A stretch of DNA of 64,000 nucleotides. Source: Acidobacteriota bacterium (GTDB lineage: Bacteria; Acidobacteriota; Vicinamibacteria; Vicinamibacterales; CAVVIG01). The position numbers and the translations under genes are program-made. The DNA lies in assembly GCA_003222395.1 (NCBI GenBank), contig QHWB01000052.1, forward strand, positions 372,001 through 436,000. The letters are read 5' to 3'. Shown piece by piece: positions 54,575-61,228 of this stretch. Each line of letters opens with the position of its first letter. The stretch's first letter is position 1. Under the pieces are notes generated by a model that saw only the letters and a list, made by a program, of their open reading frames with translations, did no database searches and was not told the origin of the DNA.

Positions 54575-55144
54575 CTATCTGGTCGGTGAAAAACCTCGGA
54601 AGCGAAGAATACCTCTATCAAGGTTGACGCGTGGAAATTTGATGGCTCGCCGTTCCGTTTGCCGGGCCCGCTTCAGGAGCTGCCGGCAGTTCGCTTCGCT
54701 GAGATCGAGCATCGCCGCGATCTCCGCGTGCGTGTAATCGAAGATCTCGCCGAGAAGAAACACCGCGCGCTCGGCGGGAGTCAGGCGCTCGAGCAGGAGC
54801 AGCACCGCCATCGAAACCGATTCGTCGACCTGGGCGATGCGCGACACGTCGCTCCCAGGATCGGTGACGAGCGGCTCGGGCAGCCACTCGCCGACGTACG
54901 TCTCGCGCTGGGCGCGAGCGGACTGCAGATGGTTGATGCAGAGGCGGCTCACGATGGTGACGAGAAATGCCTTCGGCGATCGAACGTCCGCCTCGGACGC
55001 GCGCTGCCAGCGGATGAACGCATCCTGCAGCGCGTCTTCCGCGTCGGTCACGCTGCCCAGCATGCGATACGCGATGGAGAACAGCAGACCGCGATGACGC
55101 TCGAAGATGGACGTTTCGGCCAAGTCGTTGAAAGCGTCGTCCAT
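54575..55144 (-). CDS. ECF41-like RNA polymerase sigma factor lacking the C-terminal SnoaL domain
   Basis: This 189-residue protein has sigma region 2 ('RHRGLLFSIAYRMLGSVTDA', 'EDALQDAFIRWQ', 'VRSPKAFLVTIVSRLCINHL') and region 4 ('LTPAERAVFLLGEIFDYTHA', 'EIAAMLDLSEANCRQLLKRA'). The linker 'ETYVGEWLPEPLVTD' is typical of ECF41/SigJ. Those proteins normally run to about 290 residues because of a SnoaL-like domain that controls activity and replaces an anti-sigma factor. Here the protein ends soon after region 4, and only 42 bp of DNA follows before the next gene. It starts directly at the DoxX stop (TGAATG). A promoter of ECF41 type lies ahead of the pair. Confidence 0.88.
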   Translation of the reverse strand: MDDAFNDLAETSIFERHRGLLFSIAYRMLGSVTDAEDALQDAFIRWQRASEADVRSPKAFLVTIVSRLCINHLQSARAQRETYVGEWLPEPLVTDPGSDVSRIAQVDESVSMAVLLLLERLTPAERAVFLLGEIFDYTHAEIAAMLDLSEANCRQLLKRARQTERRAIKFPRVNLDRGILRFRGFSPTR

Positions 55145-55567
55145 TCAGGCTGTCTTTCGTAAGACGCGGCCGGTCGCCACCTGGTCCCTGCCGCGGTTGA
55201 GGAACAGCGCGTACGACGCGATCAGCGCGCTCAGAAACAGCAATGGATCGATCACGAACAGCGCAGGATCACCAACGGAAAAATGGGCGATGCTGGCGGA
55301 GACGAGCGTAATGCCGAAGCCGAAGTAGGTAAATTCCTTCGCCTTCCGCGGAACAGCCGGCACCAGCAGGGCAAGGACGCCCAGCGCCTTCGCCACGGTC
55401 AGTTCGATCCGGAAATAGCTGGGATATCCCAGGTGTGTGAACGCGCCTTTCATCGGGCCCAGCGGTTCCTTCAGATTGAAATTGACGGCGCTAAACGTCA
55501 TAACCGCGCAGACGGCGCCGGTGGTCAGCCAATAGATGATCGTGTCTCGCTTGTTCGTCCGGTTCAT
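55145..55567 (-). CDS. DoxX-like membrane protein
   Basis: From the ATG at 55567 (GGAGG five bases upstream) the 140-residue protein has four hydrophobic segments: 'IIYWLTTGAVCAVMTFSAVN', 'FRIELTVAKALGVLALLVPA', 'EFTYFGFGITLVSASIAHFS' and 'PLLFLSALIASYALFLNRG'. The 'LGYPSYFRIELTVAKALGVL' block is the DoxX-like signature. These proteins are implicated in membrane redox/thiosulfate or oxidative-stress functions, without a settled mechanism. Its stop abuts the sigma-factor start, so it is co-translated with it and probably is a target of that sigma factor. Confidence 0.87.
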   Translation of the reverse strand: MNRTNKRDTIIYWLTTGAVCAVMTFSAVNFNLKEPLGPMKGAFTHLGYPSYFRIELTVAKALGVLALLVPAVPRKAKEFTYFGFGITLVSASIAHFSVGDPALFVIDPLLFLSALIASYALFLNRGRDQVATGRVLRKTA

Positions 55568-55586
55568 TGCGGCCTCCGGTACCCGA

Positions 55587-55613
55587 GACCGCACAGCCTC
55601 TGCGAACGTGACA
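55587..55613 (-). promoter_or_regulatory. ECF41-type promoter ahead of the DoxX-sigma operon
   Basis: On the minus strand TGTCACG (55613-55607) is followed by exactly 16 bases and then GGTC (55590-55587). The published ECF41 consensus is TGTCACA, 16 bases, CGTC, so this differs by one base in each element. The -10 ends about 20 bases before the DoxX ATG and just before its GGAGG, leaving a short leader. This fits autoregulation by the downstream sigma factor. Confidence 0.75.
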
Positions 55614-55852
55614 GCCAGCCGCTTCAGCGCGCGTGAAATTCGTACCTATCCCTTTGTTCTACGGCTTCAGGGTTGCAACTATGCCTTCTGGACGGTCTTG
55701 ACGGAGCATCTACTACCGTCTCACCGCTTGGCGACCGGTCGCCTAACCGAATAGGGTCGGCCGCGGCGGCTCAACCGAAGATGCCATCGTACCGATTCGG
55801 TGCGTTGGGCAGGCCACCCGTTCGGGCAGGCCGCTGCCGCCTGGCGCCTACG

Positions 55853-56422
55853 CTATTTCCCGCTTCTCGAGGTACGGCCCGGCGCCTGCTCGTTCTTGAA
55901 CAGCATCAGATCAACGGCGTCGGCCATCGCCTTGTATCCGGCATCGTTCGGATGCAAGTGGTCGCACGAATCGAACGCCGCGAGGAACCTTTTCGGCTCG
56001 TTCGGATCGCGCGTCGCCTTGTCGAAATCGATCACGCCGTCGTAGGCGTTGCTGGTGCGGATCCACTCGTTCACGGCGCGGCGCTTCTGCTCTCCGACGT
56101 CGCTGTAGTACGCGGCGTCGTAAAACGGCGTCAAGGTTCCTCCATAGATCTTCAGGCCTCTGGCGTGCGCTCGCTGGATGATCTGCTTGTAGCCTGCAAC
56201 GATGTCCCCGGCCGTCGGGGTTGGATTTTCGCGCGCGTTTCCGATGTCGTTGATGCCTTCCATGAACACGATATGCGTGACCCCCGGCTGCGTCAGCACG
56301 TTGTGCTCGAAACGCGCGAGCGCATTGATCCCCGCCTGAAAAGCCCCTTCGCTGAGCACGCGGTTACCGGCAACGCCGGCGTTCATCACCCCAATCCGCA
56401 GCGGGTTCGGCTGCATCAGCAT
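55853..56422 (-). pseudogene. GDSL/SGNH hydrolase lacking its N-terminal catalytic block
   Basis: The 189-codon frame holds SGNH blocks II ('GVMNAGVAGNRVLSEG'), III ('VFMEGINDIGNAREN') and V ('CDHLHPNDAGYKAMAD', catalytic Asp/His). Block I with the nucleophile Ser (GDS) is missing. Upstream the frame continues about 30 codons ('EVNRRYADPLCQLVRRM', family-like) but meets the neighbouring gene's ribosome site before any GDS. Without the serine it cannot be an active esterase, so it is read as a 5'-truncated remnant. The downstream end is intact. Confidence 0.75.
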
Positions 56423-56532
56423 ACGCCGGACCAGTTGACAAAGCGGATCCGCGTAGCGACGGTTGACCTCGGGAATCGATGCGTGGGTGCGCCGATCCGC
56501 CGTAATATGTGCCTGGACGAGGAGGTCCTGAA

Positions 56533-57576
56533 ATGCGAGTTCTGCGATTATCCGTTCTGGGCGGCGTCACGATCGGTGTGTCGTTCCTTGCTGCGCAGAC
56601 CGTCAGTGGTCAATCGTCGGCGCCAGCAGCTGGGAACCGATCATCTGGCGTCAACAAATCGGCGACGCTTCGTACGCCGTGGGGCGCCCCGGATCTGCAA
56701 GGCACATGGGATTTTCGGACCGTGACCCCGATGGAACGTCCGCCGGAGCTCGCCGGGAAGGCGACGTTGACAGAGAAAGAAGCGGCCGAATACGAACGGC
56801 GGATGGTGGAGCAGCGGAATGCGGACAAGCGCCATGACACGACGCCGCGCCGTACGGTGAATGGCACGGCAGAAACCGAAGACGTCGCGCTCGCCTACAA
56901 CGACTTCTGGTGGGATCGCGGAACGAAGGTCGTCGGCACGCGGCGCACCTCGTTGATCGTGGACCCGCCCGACGGCCGCATTCCGCCTTTGACGCCCGAA
57001 GCGCAGAAGCGCCTGGCTGCCGACGACGCCTTGCGAACACGCGTGACCGAAGGTCCGGAGGACCGGTCCATCGCCGAGCGCTGCATCCTGGGATTCAATT
57101 CTGGTCCGCCGATGACGCCCGGCGGGTACAACCAGAACGTTCAGATTGTCCAGCACGCTGAATACGTCGTGCTTCTGAACGAGATGATTCACAACGCTCG
57201 CATCATCCCGCTCGATGGCCGTCCGCGCGTGGACGTGGCGCAGTGGGTTGGCGAGTCGCGCGGCTATTGGGAGGGCGACACGCTCGTCATCGACACGAAG
57301 AACTTTCGCCAGAACACTTCCCTGCGGGGCTCGAGTCCGAACATGCACCTCGTCGAGCGAATACGGCGCGTCGACGCCGACACGTTGCTGTACGAGTTCA
57401 CCGTCGACGACCCAACGACCTGGACGAAGCCGTGGACCGCACAACTGCCGATGGTGAAGGCGGAGGGACTGATTTACGAGTACGCGTGTCACGAAGGCAA
57501 CTACGGCATGTTCGGGATCCTGAGCGGCGCGAGGGCGATCGAGAAGAAAGTCGCCAACGGTGGCTCGCCGCGGTGA
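56533..57576 (+). CDS. Secreted protein of an unnamed acidobacterial family (paralogue 1)
   Basis: The 347-residue product starts at an ATG preceded by GAGGAGG and has a signal peptide ('SVLGGVTIGVSFLAAQ'). Recurrent family blocks are 'TPWGAPDLQGTWDFRTVTPM', 'ERPPELAGKATLTEKEAAE', 'FWWDRGTKVVGTRRTSLIVD', 'PPDGRIPPLTPEAQKR', 'GYWEGDTLVIDTKNF' and 'TTWTKPWTAQLPM'. Genomes of Acidobacteria and relatives carry dozens of copies with no known activity. The end 'YEYACHEGNYGMFGILSGAR' is also conserved in the paralogue at 58116. A small lipoprotein gene overlaps its stop. Confidence 0.85.
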   Translation: MRVLRLSVLGGVTIGVSFLAAQTVSGQSSAPAAGNRSSGVNKSATLRTPWGAPDLQGTWDFRTVTPMERPPELAGKATLTEKEAAEYERRMVEQRNADKRHDTTPRRTVNGTAETEDVALAYNDFWWDRGTKVVGTRRTSLIVDPPDGRIPPLTPEAQKRLAADDALRTRVTEGPEDRSIAERCILGFNSGPPMTPGGYNQNVQIVQHAEYVVLLNEMIHNARIIPLDGRPRVDVAQWVGESRGYWEGDTLVIDTKNFRQNTSLRGSSPNMHLVERIRRVDADTLLYEFTVDDPTTWTKPWTAQLPMVKAEGLIYEYACHEGNYGMFGILSGARAIEKKVANGGSPR

Positions 57577-57992
57577 GGAAACATCTGCGCGTTGTCTGCT
57601 TGGCCGCTTCTGCGCTGGCGGCGTGTCGGGCGGCCGCGCCAGGACAACGTCAGGAACAACAGCTCAGGGATTCCTTCGTCCAACAAATCGCCTCTATCGG
57701 CATCGTGCGTGATTTTCACCGCGACGGTGACACCTTGTCGTTTTCTGCGCGCTACGGCCACGAGCTCGATGCGAAGTGGCGCGTGCAGATCGATTCCGCG
57801 ACGATTGAGCTTCAGGGCGCTGGAACGACGAAGGACAAGGGCGTGGTCAAATCGACGTGGTACGTCAACGGTGAACCGATACGGCCCCGTGGGTCGCAGT
57901 CGGACCTGCCCCTGCCATTTTTGGACGCCGGCATCGCTCAGGAATGTTGGGCGCTCTGGGACAGCGGCAGTCACCAATGGTCGTGGAAATGA
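57573..57992 (+). CDS. Small lipoprotein of unknown function
   Basis: The GTG at 57573 overlaps the preceding stop (GTGA), giving 139 residues with a lipobox ('CLAASALAACRAA', cleavage before Cys). The mature part is one compact beta-rich region ('VRDFHRDGDTLSFSARYG', 'WRVQIDSATIELQ', 'GVVKSTWYVNGEPI', 'ECWALWDSGSHQWSWK'). I do not recognise the family. It has no gene symbol and is probably anchored to a membrane. Overlap with the paralogue-1 gene indicates joint expression. Confidence 0.72.
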   Translation: MRKHLRVVCLAASALAACRAAAPGQRQEQQLRDSFVQQIASIGIVRDFHRDGDTLSFSARYGHELDAKWRVQIDSATIELQGAGTTKDKGVVKSTWYVNGEPIRPRGSQSDLPLPFLDAGIAQECWALWDSGSHQWSWK

Positions 57993-58115
57993 TTGATCGC
58001 GGCCGGGCTTTCGCTCCGAACGGCTTGCCAAAAAACCGATGGACGGACGGCGCGGACGCGGTATCATTCAGCCCGATGGGTGTCAATCGCTGATGCTGAG
58101 GAACAGGAGGGTTCT

Positions 58116-59189
58116 GTGCTTCGAAAACGTGTCGCGAGCGTAAAGATCTTCATTGCTCTGATCGCGGCGATTTCGCTGGCCGGAATCACGCTCGCCGCTC
58201 AGACCGCGGCGCCCGGAAACGGTAAGATGGCGACGCCGCCGCGCAGTTCCGATGGCCATCCCGATCTGTCCGGCATTTGGGAGCACAACGCGGCCACGCC
58301 GTTGGAGCGCCCCGACGAGTTGGCTGACCGCGCGACGCTCACCGACGATGAAATCGCGCAACTGAAGGCGAAAGCCGCCGAGTTGTTCAGCGGCGACGGG
58401 GACGCCGGGTTCGGAGACTCCATCTACCTTGCCGCTCTCCACAACATCCTGGGTAAAGAAAAGGGGTTCAAGTCCAGGGACGTCGGGACGGGCGACTACA
58501 ACTCGTTCTGGGTCGTGGGGCGCTGGTTCGAACGCCGGACCTCGCTCATCACCGATCCGCCGACGGGCAAGCTGCCGGCGCTGACCGCCGACGCGCAGAA
58601 GCGGCAGGCCGCGGCCGCGGAACGCCGGAAGGCACACCCGTTCGACGGCCCTGAAGACATCGCCCTCGGCGAACGTTGCATCACCGGCAGCGTCCCGATG
58701 CTCGGCGCCGGCTACAACAACTACTATCAGATCGTCCAATCGCCGACGCACGTGGCGGTAAACATGGAGATGAGGCACGACACTCGGATGATCCCGATTA
58801 CGAATCGTCCGCACCTCCCGAGCAACGTGCATTTGTGGCTGGGAGATCCGATTGGCAAGTGGGAAGGCGATACGTTTGTCGTCGATTCGACCAACTTCCG
58901 CAGCGACTCCCCTGTCGGTCGAGGCGGCGCCAGCGAGAAGCTGCATCTCATCGAGCGGTTCAGCCGCATCAACGCCGAGACGCTGAAGTACGAGGTGACC
59001 GTCGACGATCCGGCGACCTGGACCAAGCCGTGGACGGCCGCGCTGTTCCTGAAGAGCACCAAGGACCAGATCTACGAGTACGCCTGCCACGAGGGAAACG
59101 AGGCAATGTTCGGGACCCTCAACGGCTCGCGTGTGCAGGAGAAAAACGCCCGAGAGAAGGCGGCGAAGAGCACGAGCTCTTCTCGATAA
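58116..59189 (+). CDS. Secreted protein of the same unnamed family (paralogue 2)
   Basis: I take the GTG at 58116, which has AGGAGGG at good spacing and is followed by a normal signal peptide ('IFIALIAAISLAGITLAAQT'); the track's start at 57993 lies in upstream sequence. The 357-residue product repeats the family blocks ('GHPDLSGIWEHNAATPLERP', 'RRTSLITDPPTGKLPALTAD', 'GKWEGDTFVVDSTNF', 'ATWTKPWTAALFL', 'YEYACHEGNEAMFGTLNGSR'). It contains an insertion around 'GDSIYLAALHNILGKEKG' compared with paralogue 1. The function is unknown. It is followed by the opposing cytochrome gene. Confidence 0.87.
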   Translation: MLRKRVASVKIFIALIAAISLAGITLAAQTAAPGNGKMATPPRSSDGHPDLSGIWEHNAATPLERPDELADRATLTDDEIAQLKAKAAELFSGDGDAGFGDSIYLAALHNILGKEKGFKSRDVGTGDYNSFWVVGRWFERRTSLITDPPTGKLPALTADAQKRQAAAAERRKAHPFDGPEDIALGERCITGSVPMLGAGYNNYYQIVQSPTHVAVNMEMRHDTRMIPITNRPHLPSNVHLWLGDPIGKWEGDTFVVDSTNFRSDSPVGRGGASEKLHLIERFSRINAETLKYEVTVDDPATWTKPWTAALFLKSTKDQIYEYACHEGNEAMFGTLNGSRVQEKNAREKAAKSTSSSR

Positions 59190-59289
59190 CGACACCATCA
59201 TGCCTCCGATTCGCTGGCCGCCAAGCCTGCGAGTCGGAGATTCCCACTCGTTACTGTCTGCCCTCCCCTGTTGCAACGCGGCGCGCCGC

Positions 59290-59763
59290 TCATTGAGAAG
59301 TCTTGAGCGCATCGCGGATTGCCGGCAGGTACTGCTGGTGACAGTCAAGGCATGTTTGATAGAGCTCCCCACCCACATCGAACATGCGTTGCTTGTTCTT
59401 GGCGTCGGCCGCCTTGACACACTCTTCGCCCTTGTCGACGAGCGCGCGCGCGAAGGTCATCCACTGACCGCCGTCTTTCGCGCGGGGCACGATCATTAGA
59501 AGATTTCCTGCCTCCGCAACCGTCATCGCCCTGTTCCGGACCGCGGTCCACTCTTCATTGTTCTGGGGCCCTCGCTGGACCACGCCGTCCTTGGTCTCGA
59601 TCCAGCCCGACGCGCCCCAGACGTCGTCGGCCGCTGGATCGAGGATGTCGTTCATCAACTCTTTGACATCGGCAACTGGTTTGAACGGTGGAGGCTGCGT
59701 CTTGTTGCACGCGCCACACAGGCAGACTGAGAAGGACGCCAGAAGCCATGGAGCTAGTCGCAT
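59290..59763 (-). CDS. c-type cytochrome lipoprotein (cytochrome c'-like)
   Basis: This 157-residue protein has a lipoprotein signal ('ASFSVCLCGACNKTQ') and one heme motif CLDCH near the C-terminus ('GGELYQTCLDCHQQYLPAI'). The heme site at the end of a helical protein, after 'ALVDKGEECVKAADAKNKQR', fits the four-helix cytochrome c'/c556 class. Such proteins bind NO or shuttle electrons in the periplasm. It lies alone on the minus strand between two of the secreted paralogues, so I cannot tie it to an operon. Confidence 0.85.
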   Translation of the reverse strand: MRLAPWLLASFSVCLCGACNKTQPPPFKPVADVKELMNDILDPAADDVWGASGWIETKDGVVQRGPQNNEEWTAVRNRAMTVAEAGNLLMIVPRAKDGGQWMTFARALVDKGEECVKAADAKNKQRMFDVGGELYQTCLDCHQQYLPAIRDALKTSQ

Positions 59764-59922
59764 AGCGGCCCGATTCTAAGTCTCTTCGCGCGTACGGACG
59801 TGCCCGAATTCTGCGACGTCTTCACTCCTTGCAAAGAGATGCCTTGACAGACACCACGTTAAGGGATATCTGTTCGCCCCACGACTCGAGGTGCTCCGTC
59901 AACGCGATCCTTGGGGGTCGGT

Positions 59923-60747
59923 ATGCGCACTCGGATTGGACTCGCAATTCTCGCGGCTGGAGCGGCGGTTTCGGCCGCAATCCTCAGCACCGTCGTGCCG
60001 ATGTCCGGCCAGAGCCAAAGCGCCGCGACGGCGCGCACTGCGGACGGCAAACCGGACTTCACCGGCATCTGGCAGGCGATGAACACGGCAAATTGGGATC
60101 TTCAGGCGCACGCGGCAAGCCGCGGTCCCGTGATTGCACTCGGCGCCGCTTTCAGCATCCCGGCAGGTCCGGGCGTCGTCGAGGGGAACGAGATCCCCTA
60201 CCTTCCGGCCGGAGCCGCCAAGAAGAAGGAAAACGCAGAAAACTGGTTGGCCCGCGATCCTGAAATCAAATGCTTCCTGCCCGGAGTGCCGCGCGTGATG
60301 TACATGCCATACCCGGTACAGATCATCCAGGGGCAAGAGACGATTTTGATGGCGTCTGAATTCGCAAGCGCCAGCCGCACGGTCAGGATGAACAGCAAAG
60401 AGAAAAGTCCGACCGATAGCTGGATGGGCTGGTCGATCGGACGATGGGAGGGCGATGCGCTCGTGATCGATGTCACCGATCAAACCGATCAGACGTGGTT
60501 CGATCGGGCCGGAAATTTTCACAGCGAGGCGCTGAAGGTCGTCGAGCGGTACACGCTCGTCGATCGGAACACGATCAATTATGAAGCGACGATGGAGGAC
60601 CCCAAGGTCTTCTCGCGGCCATGGAAAATCAGCATGCCGCTCTATCGCCACCTCGAGAAGAACGCGCAGGTGATGGAATACAAGTGCGTAGAGTTCGTCG
60701 AGGAACTGATGTACGGCCATCTGCGCAAGCAGCCGTCCACCCCGTGA
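59923..60747 (+). CDS. Secreted protein of the same unnamed family (paralogue 3, divergent)
   Basis: From the ATG at 59923 the 274-residue product has a signal ('GLAILAAGAAVSAAILSTV'). Family features are 'DGKPDFTGIWQAMNTANWD', 'CFLPGVPRVMYMPYPVQIIQ', 'GWSIGRWEGDALVIDVTDQT' and 'IMEYKCVEFVEELMYG'-type ending ('QVMEYKCVEFVEELMYGHL'). It is shorter than paralogues 1 and 2 and lacks the 'RRTSLI..PP' block, so it represents another branch. A short downstream gene on the same strand may be co-expressed. Confidence 0.85.
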   Translation: MRTRIGLAILAAGAAVSAAILSTVVPMSGQSQSAATARTADGKPDFTGIWQAMNTANWDLQAHAASRGPVIALGAAFSIPAGPGVVEGNEIPYLPAGAAKKKENAENWLARDPEIKCFLPGVPRVMYMPYPVQIIQGQETILMASEFASASRTVRMNSKEKSPTDSWMGWSIGRWEGDALVIDVTDQTDQTWFDRAGNFHSEALKVVERYTLVDRNTINYEATMEDPKVFSRPWKISMPLYRHLEKNAQVMEYKCVEFVEELMYGHLRKQPSTP

Positions 60748-60788
60748 AGCACCGGCACACGCACCGGCAGGATCATCCGGGAGGCGCT

Positions 60789-61184
60789 ATGGAGAGACGC
60801 GTGCGAGCCGGAGTTGCCGCGATCTTGTGGGCGACACTGATCGGACTGCCTGCGGCGCAGACCGGAATTCCAAAGGGGACACAGCTGAATCCAGGTCGCG
60901 TGACCCCCGGCGCGGGCAACTTCGTCGTGATCGGGTGCGTCAGCCGAGAGGGACAGAACACGCCGCCCATGTTCGTGATTACCGATTCGAGATCGAAACC
61001 ACCGGCCCGCTATCGGCTCGATGGCGACGCCGATTTGTTGCGGATGCACGTTGGACACACGGTCGAGATCGGAGGACCGATCACGCCTGCATCCGGCACG
61101 CGCGGCGGAGCGAACGCGAGCTCGCTAACCCTGACGGTGCTGTCACTGACCTACATCTCCACGACCTGCTTGAAGCTGCAATAA
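60789..61184 (+). CDS. Secreted DUF5818-like small protein
   Basis: The true start is the ATG at 60789 (GGGAGG upstream), giving 131 residues; the track ORF is longer only because it reads through the previous gene's end. After a signal ('AAILWATLIGLPAAQ') it has 'NFVVIGCVSREGQNTPPMFV', 'YRLDGDADLLRMHVGHTVEI' and 'SSLTLTVLSLTYISTTC'. This pattern is shared by small OB-like secreted proteins of Acidobacteria (DUF5818-like). The conserved Cys pair could form a disulfide. The function is unknown. Confidence 0.78.
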   Translation: MERRVRAGVAAILWATLIGLPAAQTGIPKGTQLNPGRVTPGAGNFVVIGCVSREGQNTPPMFVITDSRSKPPARYRLDGDADLLRMHVGHTVEIGGPITPASGTRGGANASSLTLTVLSLTYISTTCLKLQ

Positions 61185-61228
61185 GTCGCTCGCCTGAAAG
61201 GCTGGCGCTACACCGCTTTCCGCTTCCG

